Shown here piece by piece: positions 1 through 3,484 of a stretch of DNA of 5,115 nucleotides (position 1 is the stretch's first letter; each line of letters begins with the position of its first letter). Location: positions 1-5,115 of the forward strand of contig PFAA01000032.1 in assembly GCA_002778715.1 (NCBI GenBank), in the 5' to 3' direction. Below the pieces are notes generated by a model that was not told the DNA's origin, did not search any database, and saw nothing but the letters and a program-made list of their open reading frames with translations. Position numbers and translations under genes: made by a program. This stretch comes from Candidatus Campbellbacteria bacterium CG10_big_fil_rev_8_21_14_0_10_35_52 (GTDB lineage Bacteria > Patescibacteriota > Minisyncoccia > Phycocordibacterales > UBA2163).

Positions 1-51
1 TGCATACGCAAGCAGCCGACGATTACAATAGTTCCAGGTCAAATACCAGCA

Positions 52-57
52 TATAAT
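52..57 (+). promoter_or_regulatory. Candidate -10 box upstream of the small membrane-protein gene
   Basis: The hexamer TATAAT matches the sigma-70 -10 consensus exactly. No good -35 box lies 16-18 nt upstream, and there is no TG extension. If used, transcription would begin near position 64, just before the left arm of the inverted repeat at 70-82, giving a structured leader. A TATATA at 123-128 is an alternative that would give a nearly leaderless mRNA. AT-rich DNA yields such boxes by chance, so this is tentative. Confidence 0.35.
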
Positions 58-69
58 CATGACTATTCA

Positions 70-171
70 CCCCGTTAGACATCATTCTCAAAAATTAGTA
101 TTTTAAATGATGTGATACGGGATATATAAAAATAACTATGTATGATTTAAATAAAAAAATGTCTAACGGGG
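70..171 (+). promoter_or_regulatory. 13-bp inverted repeat spanning the start region of the membrane-protein gene
   Basis: The sequence CCCCGTTAGACAT at 70-82 is the exact reverse complement of ATGTCTAACGGGG at 159-171. The right arm contains the in-frame ATG at codon 8, the alternative start giving MSNGANK. In an mRNA starting near 64, the two arms could pair across a 76-nt loop and bury that start codon. As DNA, the arms could also be a widely spaced protein-binding site. The repeat is seen directly; any regulatory role is inferred. Confidence 0.5.
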
Positions 172-503
172 CAAACAAAAACACACTTACAATCGTAATC
201 ATTATCCTCGTTGTTATCGCGGGAGGAGTATTCTTTTTCTTGAATCGTGGCCCTTCGGAGCAAAAAGAATCGCTTACAATTGAGCAGGATTTGACGCCTA
301 TTGAGTTGTCGCAAGAAGAAAAGCAGGCGCTTCAAGCCGAAGGACTCGCTATGCCTTCCGGAGAAGACAAAGCCGCGAAAAATTTGCAAAGCGTGCGAAC
401 TTCTGACGAACTTGACGCTATTGGAGCCGACCTCAACGAAACCGATTTATCGGGTTTGGACGCCGAATTTGAAGCCATTGATAGCGATCTTCAGGGATTG
501 TAA
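138..503 (+). CDS. Small single-pass membrane protein with acidic tail, function unknown
   Basis: This 121-aa protein is not assigned to a named family. Residues 16-35 form one strongly hydrophobic helix (TLTIVIIILVVIAGGVFFFL), preceded by lysines and followed by NR. It would therefore be an N-terminal anchor or uncleaved signal; there is no lipobox cysteine. The rest is hydrophilic and very acidic, with a leucine/aspartate-rich C-terminus (ELDAIGADL, SGLDAEFEAI) that may form a short amphipathic helix. Small proteins of this design are common in Patescibacteria and are usually annotated as hypothetical. The start at 138 is the longest option. The ATG at 159 (codon 8) is equally plausible, since neither has a clear Shine-Dalgarno sequence, and the codon-8 ATG sits in an inverted-repeat arm. 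The gene ends 17 nt before the 48-bp repeat that bounds the next cassette, so it probably belongs to the background chromosome and not to that cassette. Confidence 0.75.
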   Translation: MYDLNKKMSNGANKNTLTIVIIILVVIAGGVFFFLNRGPSEQKESLTIEQDLTPIELSQEEKQALQAEGLAMPSGEDKAAKNLQSVRTSDELDAIGADLNETDLSGLDAEFEAIDSDLQGL

Positions 504-519
504 TAAATAAACTATTTCT

Positions 520-567
520 TTTTTGCCCGCTCGCTGAAACTGAAAAGTAAAAAACGTTTTGCAATTT
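520..567. repeat. Left copy of 48-bp inverted repeat flanking the PLP/flavoprotein cassette
   Basis: The reverse complement of this segment matches 2879-2926 at 47 of 48 positions without gaps. The single difference makes AAAACGTTTT (551-560), a perfect 10-nt palindrome here, into a non-palindrome in the other copy. The outer end carries TTTTTGCCCGC, the inner end GCAATTT. The repeat begins 17 nt after the stop of the membrane-protein gene. No target-site duplication is visible outside the two copies. It may be a cassette boundary or a dispersed palindromic repeat of the genome. Confidence 0.9.
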
Positions 568-569
568 TA

Positions 570-599
570 TTCGTCCAAACGCCTGAAAAATGGTAAGAT
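570..599 (+). promoter_or_regulatory. Candidate extended -10 promoter for the PLP/flavoprotein pair
   Basis: TAAGAT at 594-599 is preceded by TGG, giving an extended -10 element (TGN-TAAGAT). The -35 region (TTCGTC, 570-575, spacer 18 nt) is weak. Transcription would start near 606, leaving a leader of about 12 nt before the ATG at 618, with no Shine-Dalgarno sequence. The promoter lies inside the 48-bp repeats, so it would travel or invert together with the genes. Confidence 0.4.
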
Positions 600-617
600 G
601 GATTTACAAAATGTGTT

Positions 618-1760
618 ATGAAGATTAATTCAAACTATAGTGAGAAGGAAAGTATAGTGCTTAGGTACGGGCAAAATATTGAAGATATACCGTATCATCA
701 CTTACAAGCCGCAAGCATTAAAGAGGGTACTCTTATTGTTGACCTTGGTGATTTTTATGGAGTAGGAATATCGCTTCTTGATCTTTCCTCGTTATCATAT
801 ACGGGTACTTTTAAAGATTGGCTTGCCAGCATCACAATAGCTGATTGTATTTCTAGGGGAATCAACAAGTATGTTTACCAATCATCAGGCAATACTGGGA
901 TGGCTCTAGCTGCATACTCGGCAAAACATCAGTTATGTTCTATCCTTTTTTATCCCAGTAACTCACGGTATAAACTCAGTTCAGACTTTATAGATGAAAA
1001 GTTTACAAAAACAGTAGAATGTGACTTTCCGGAACCACTAATAAAGCAAATGACAAAAAAGGTTTCTGAAGGTTTAGATATTCTGCAGGTGCCGACCCTT
1101 GAACACCAAATTCAAGCAAACAAGCTACGGGCCTACTTTCTTGAAGAGCATTATCGAAAAACTGGTAGAAAGTTTGACTGGCATGTCCAGTCACTATCCA
1201 GTGGGTATGGGCCCTTCGGTTTCTATGAAGGGATAAAGGAGATAAAAAGCGATCTTAAACCTCCTAAACTTTTAGGGATTCAACAGGAGGCAACACATCC
1301 ATACGCTACCGATTACAGAGAACAAGAAAGACTGCCAGCGCTAACAGAAAATATCGCTCAAGTTATTGAACCTACACTTTTTAGGAGTCATCCGTCTGCA
1401 GAGTTTCTTCAACGAATGAGAAATATCATTAAGAGCTACGGAGGAGCAATTAATATTATCAGTAACAATCGCTATAAAATGCTTGAAAATGAGACAAGGA
1501 GCATCCTACAAAAGGAAGGAATCATATTAACCACAAAAGTTGTCGCAGGTCAGGAGGTCATTGTTGAGAAATCTGGTCTACTTGCTCTTATGGGTACTAT
1601 AGAAGCCATTCGTGCGGAAATTATAAAAAAAGGAGAAAAAGTACTCATCGTTTTTACTGGAGGCGTTAGGCAACAAAAAATAAATACCTTTAGCCCGAAT
1701 TTGGTAATTTCTCATACCGACAATAAAACTTTTGAAACAATTAAAAAATTCATTTTATGA
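618..1760 (+). CDS. PLP-dependent enzyme of the threonine synthase-like (fold-type II) family
   Basis: This 380-aa protein belongs to the tryptophan-synthase-beta / threonine-synthase superfamily, which performs beta- or gamma-replacement and elimination reactions on amino acids in the cytoplasm. TGTFKDW at residues 62-68 places the PLP Schiff-base lysine at K66. SSGNTGMALAAY (89-100) is the cofactor-contacting SSGN loop. SSGYGPFGFYEG (194-205) corresponds to the glycine-rich phosphate-binding loop, and FTGG (346-349) to the C-terminal segment contacting the pyridine ring. The TGTFKDW and SSGNTG motifs are closest to threonine synthase. However, FKDW replaces the usual FKDRG or FKDLA, and I see no thr operon around it, so a ThrC assignment is not justified. 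Cysteate-synthase-like or diaminopropionate-type chemistry is also possible. The stop overlaps the start of the flavoprotein gene by 4 nt (ATGA), so the two are translated as a unit. Family is secure; substrate is unknown. Confidence 0.85.
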   Translation: MKINSNYSEKESIVLRYGQNIEDIPYHHLQAASIKEGTLIVDLGDFYGVGISLLDLSSLSYTGTFKDWLASITIADCISRGINKYVYQSSGNTGMALAAYSAKHQLCSILFYPSNSRYKLSSDFIDEKFTKTVECDFPEPLIKQMTKKVSEGLDILQVPTLEHQIQANKLRAYFLEEHYRKTGRKFDWHVQSLSSGYGPFGFYEGIKEIKSDLKPPKLLGIQQEATHPYATDYREQERLPALTENIAQVIEPTLFRSHPSAEFLQRMRNIIKSYGGAINIISNNRYKMLENETRSILQKEGIILTTKVVAGQEVIVEKSGLLALMGTIEAIRAEIIKKGEKVLIVFTGGVRQQKINTFSPNLVISHTDNKTFETIKKFIL

Positions 1761-2863
1761 AAAGATTTACAGATCAAGTGAAAAAATTTGTTGATTCGGA
1801 TGTCCGAAGGTGGGCATCTACTCATGAGAACATCCGGCACTATCCAGAAGAATTAATTAATACGATGAAAAGTCTTGGATTATTTGGTTTGAATGTTCCC
1901 TCAGAATTCGGTGGATTTACTGCAACTCCGAAAGAACTACTTGATATTGTCAGAGAATTAGCGCGAGGATTTGTTCCGTTGACTGGTATGCTAGGATCGC
2001 ACTTGAAAGTGTGTGAGTATCTTGTTCGCTTTGGTACGGCCAGCCAGAGAGAAAATTTACTTCCTAAAATGGCCAATGGCTCAATGATTGCTGCTCATGC
2101 GTATACAGAAAAAGAGGGTAAATCACCGGACAGCCTACAAACAAATTTGCAACTTCTTAGTGATAAGCTTATGTTGCAAGGAAATAAAATACTTATAACT
2201 AACGCCGCGAATGCTGATTTAATAGCAATCGTTGCTTCTTACCAAACAAGAAACGATGAGCAGGACAGAAAAGTAGGAATAGCTTTACTGTCGTCTAAAC
2301 AAGATGGTCTTGTTATTAGTGATGATATTCCGCGCTTAGGAATGGAGGGAATTAGTCTCTGTAATTTGAATTTTGAATGTGAAATTACAACAGAACAGAT
2401 GCTGGGCGGCATCGAGTTTAATGGTAAAAAAGCTTTGGAAGAAGTTCAAATAGGTACGCTCATAAATTATAGTGCTAGAGCTGTGGGCTTAGCAGAAACT
2501 ATTGTTAAAGAAACAATAGAATACGTTGAATCTAAAAAATCTGTAGGCCACCTACTTAAAGACATCTCTGCGGTGCAAAATAAAATAGCTAGCATGAAAA
2601 GTAGACTCAAAGAAGAAGAAAATATACTCAACGAATTAGTATCTAGGTTCGAGGAAGGGACAAATCTCATTAAAGATGCTTATAAAACAAAAGCTTTCAC
2701 CACCGAATCTACAGTTGATATTGCTCGAATTGGCCTTGCACTACATGGAGGGGTAGGTTATACAAAACAGCACCAAATCGAAAGACACTTACGAGAAGCT
2801 ATAGGTCTAACCTTAATAGGAGCTCCTACCGATGTTGCTTTAGCGCGAGCTGAGATATTGTAG
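1757..2863 (+). CDS. Acyl-CoA dehydrogenase-like flavoprotein, possibly lacking the usual catalytic base
   Basis: This 368-aa protein has the three-part acyl-CoA dehydrogenase layout: an N-terminal helical domain with GLFGLNVPSEFGG (41-53), a middle beta domain with AAHAYTEKEG (112-121) and GNKILITNAANAD (142-154), and a C-terminal helical domain. The C-terminal domain has DISAVQNKIASM, matching the usual D-x-Q-x-x-Q/F-K-x-A-x-M helix, and HGGVGYT (330-336) followed by IERHLRE. Length is slightly short for the family (about 380-400). By-eye alignment finds Gly (LIGAPTDV, 353-360) where medium-chain enzymes have the catalytic Glu (IYEGT). It finds no Glu at the helix-G position used by isovaleryl-CoA dehydrogenase. 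It may therefore desaturate or oxidise an unusual substrate, or work by another flavin reaction. The start overlaps the upstream stop (ATGA), which implies translational coupling and a shared pathway with the PLP enzyme. Acyl-CoA dehydrogenases are unexpected in Patescibacteria, which generally lack beta-oxidation, so acquisition by transfer is likely. Confidence 0.85.
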   Translation: MKRFTDQVKKFVDSDVRRWASTHENIRHYPEELINTMKSLGLFGLNVPSEFGGFTATPKELLDIVRELARGFVPLTGMLGSHLKVCEYLVRFGTASQRENLLPKMANGSMIAAHAYTEKEGKSPDSLQTNLQLLSDKLMLQGNKILITNAANADLIAIVASYQTRNDEQDRKVGIALLSSKQDGLVISDDIPRLGMEGISLCNLNFECEITTEQMLGGIEFNGKKALEEVQIGTLINYSARAVGLAETIVKETIEYVESKKSVGHLLKDISAVQNKIASMKSRLKEEENILNELVSRFEEGTNLIKDAYKTKAFTTESTVDIARIGLALHGGVGYTKQHQIERHLREAIGLTLIGAPTDVALARAEIL

Positions 2864-2878
2864 CCTCATTTTTATTGT

Positions 2879-2926
2879 AAATTGCAAAACATTTTTTACT
2901 TTTCAGTTTCAGCGAGCGGGCAAAAA
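2879..2926. repeat. Right copy of 48-bp inverted repeat flanking the PLP/flavoprotein cassette
   Basis: This is the reverse complement of 520-567 with one mismatch (A at 2891 against G). It begins 15 nt after the flavoprotein stop codon. Its outer end, GCGGGCAAAAA (2916-2926), can also pair with TTTTTGCCCGC at 2951-2961, forming an 11-bp stem with a 24-nt purine-rich loop. This copy therefore also forms the edge of the palindromic block to its right. No T-run follows the stem, so it is not a standard intrinsic terminator. Confidence 0.9.
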
Positions 2927-2961
2927 GTGGAGTGGGTGAGGGAGAGGAAATTTTTGCCCGC
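2916..2961. repeat. 11-bp stem-loop at the edge of the palindromic block
   Basis: GCGGGCAAAAA (2916-2926) and TTTTTGCCCGC (2951-2961) are perfect complements around a 24-nt loop made almost only of G and A. The structure lies about 50 nt after the flavoprotein stop, so it could end or stabilise the upstream transcript. The T residues are at the start of the 3' arm, not after it, so a rho-independent terminator is not supported. Confidence 0.55.
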
Positions 2962-2979
2962 GAACGAAATAAAACAGAG

Positions 2980-3130
2980 GCCGCACCCGCCGCCTGCTCG
3001 TTCAGAATAGAACACCAAAGAAAAGTTTTGTTTTCCTTTTAGAAGAAAAAAATGGTCGCGTGCAAAATCAAAACCGCAAACAAAACTTTTCTTTGATGGG
3101 GCGAGCGTTAGCGAGCGGCGGCGGGGCGGC
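2980..3130. repeat. Long GC-rich imperfect hairpin in the 2864-3184 intergenic region
   Basis: The arms at 2980-3033 and 3078-3130 are imperfectly complementary. The inner 18 nt are perfect (CAAAGAAAAGTTTTGTTT at 3016-3033 against 3078-3095). The outer parts pair as GCCGC..CCCGCCGCC..GCTCG against CGAGC..GGCGGCGGGG..GCGGC. The loop is about 44 nt. GCGAGCG and GCGAGCGG motifs recur within it. A minus-strand reading frame (2896-3177) crosses it, but its arginine- and glycine-rich product looks like translated repeat. This is probably a dispersed palindromic element of the genome. Nothing else recognisable lies between 2864 and 3184. Confidence 0.65.
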
Positions 3131-3184
3131 TTCCTTTGTTCAGGAATTTTTGATAAAGTAGGTTCGAGCGCAGTCATAAAGATA

Positions 3185-3322
3185 CTCCAGGATTAGACTT
3201 TCCGGTTTTTGACCGACGAATCGGTGGGTGGCACGAAGTGCCACCCATTGGTTTTGTGGGGGGAAATCAGGACTTATCGGCGCACAGAGACGCGCCTCGC
3301 GGTTAGCCAAGACGAGGTTCGA
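3185..3322. repeat. Left copy of 138-bp inverted repeat flanking the recombinase
   Basis: The reverse complement of 4895-5032 matches this segment at 134 of 138 positions with no gaps. It starts with CTCCAGGATTAGAC, whose first five bases equal the 3' end of the tRNA-Cys gene at the other copy, and ends with GAGGTTCGA. It contains a near-perfect hairpin (TGGGTGGCAC-GAA-GTGCCACCCA, 3225-3247) and a GGCGCA/CGCGCC pair. The palindromes are typical of recombinase-bound or REP-like DNA. Confidence 0.92.
3225..3247. repeat. 10-bp hairpin with GAA loop inside the 138-bp repeat
   Basis: The ten bases from 3225 are perfectly complementary to the ten ending at 3247, around a 3-nt loop (GAA). In the right copy the same hairpin (4971-4991) has TTC as loop and one G-T pair in place of a Watson-Crick pair. 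The structure is therefore almost preserved, although in that copy it also encodes protein. Confidence 0.7.
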
Positions 3323-3347
3323 AATCCCTTGCGGTTTAGTATTTGAT

Positions 3348-3377
3348 TTGCCCAACAAAAAGAATTTTTGCTATAAT
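3348..3377 (+). promoter_or_regulatory. Promoter of the recombinase leader
   Basis: TTGCCC at 3348-3353 and a perfect TATAAT at 3372-3377 are separated by 18 nt. TGC directly before the -10 box makes it an extended -10 promoter. Transcription should start at about 3383-3385, which is the first base of the pseudoknot structure. This coincidence supports both calls. The promoter lies just outside the left 138-bp repeat. Confidence 0.7.
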
Positions 3378-3383
3378 GACAAT

Positions 3384-3465
3384 GTACTCAATCACCAAAG
3401 TTGTCTTTTTTAATAGCCGTCCCGGTCAGTTCAAGGCAACTTGGATTGAGTACAACCGGGGCGGC
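3384..3465 (+). promoter_or_regulatory. Candidate H-type pseudoknot RNA in the recombinase leader
   Basis: Two stems interlock. Stem 1 pairs GTACTCAATC (3384-3393) with GATTGAGTAC (3444-3453), and continues as AAGTTG (3398-3403) with CAACTT (3437-3442). Stem 2 pairs GCCGTCCCGGT (3416-3426) with ACCGGGGCGGC (3455-3465), 11 pairs including one G-U. The 5' arm of stem 2 lies in the loop of stem 1, and its 3' arm follows stem 1 after a single A, which is H-type pseudoknot order. An alternative hairpin, CAAG-GCAA-CTTG (3432-3443) with a GNRA loop, would compete with the inner part of stem 1, so the leader could switch folds. The structure starts at the predicted transcription start and ends 19 nt before the recombinase ATG, which has no Shine-Dalgarno sequence. 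A cis-regulatory element is the likeliest role; a recombinase-binding DNA site is an alternative. I do not recognise a known RNA family. Confidence 0.6.
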
Positions 3466-3484
3466 CATTTAAGTTTTTAATCTT

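Larger units (their letters stand above)
3143..3322 (-). pseudogene. Possible remnant of a serine-recombinase 3' end
   Basis: Read on the minus strand, the left 138-bp repeat encodes SNLVLANREARLCAPISP and so on, nearly the same as residues 471-516 of the complete recombinase. It differs by two amino acids (P for S and T for A) and two silent changes, with no indels. The frame then continues into a different tail (EYLYDCARTYFIKNS) that ends at a stop just before 3143. Nothing resembling the rest of a recombinase lies upstream of it on that strand, where the promoter and leader of the intact gene sit. It may be a relic of a second element or merely a repeat that retains its reading frame. Confidence 0.35.

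Noticed and set aside
174..250. Lipoprotein signal in the small membrane protein
   Set aside because: There is no cysteine after the hydrophobic segment, so no lipobox.
520..2926. Classical insertion sequence with terminal inverted repeats
   Set aside because: Neither enclosed gene is a transposase and no target-site duplication is seen outside the repeats.
2896..3177. Minus-strand reading frame of 93 codons in the intergenic block
   Set aside because: It runs through palindromic repeats and its product is Arg/Gly/Pro-rich low-complexity sequence with no domain; it is explained by the repeat.
3159..3190. GGTTCGAGC followed by CTCCA, resembling the 3' half of a tRNA
   Set aside because: The bases around the T-loop-like motif do not form a T stem, and no acceptor or anticodon arm is present upstream.
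3228..3413. Plus-strand 61-codon frame across the left repeat, promoter and leader
   Set aside because: It covers non-coding signals (hairpin, promoter, pseudoknot start) and its translation is the antisense of the recombinase-tail frame.
3384..3465. Leader RNA as a twister or HDV-like ribozyme
   Set aside because: The stem order and lengths, and the lack of recognisable conserved core bases, do not fit these classes.
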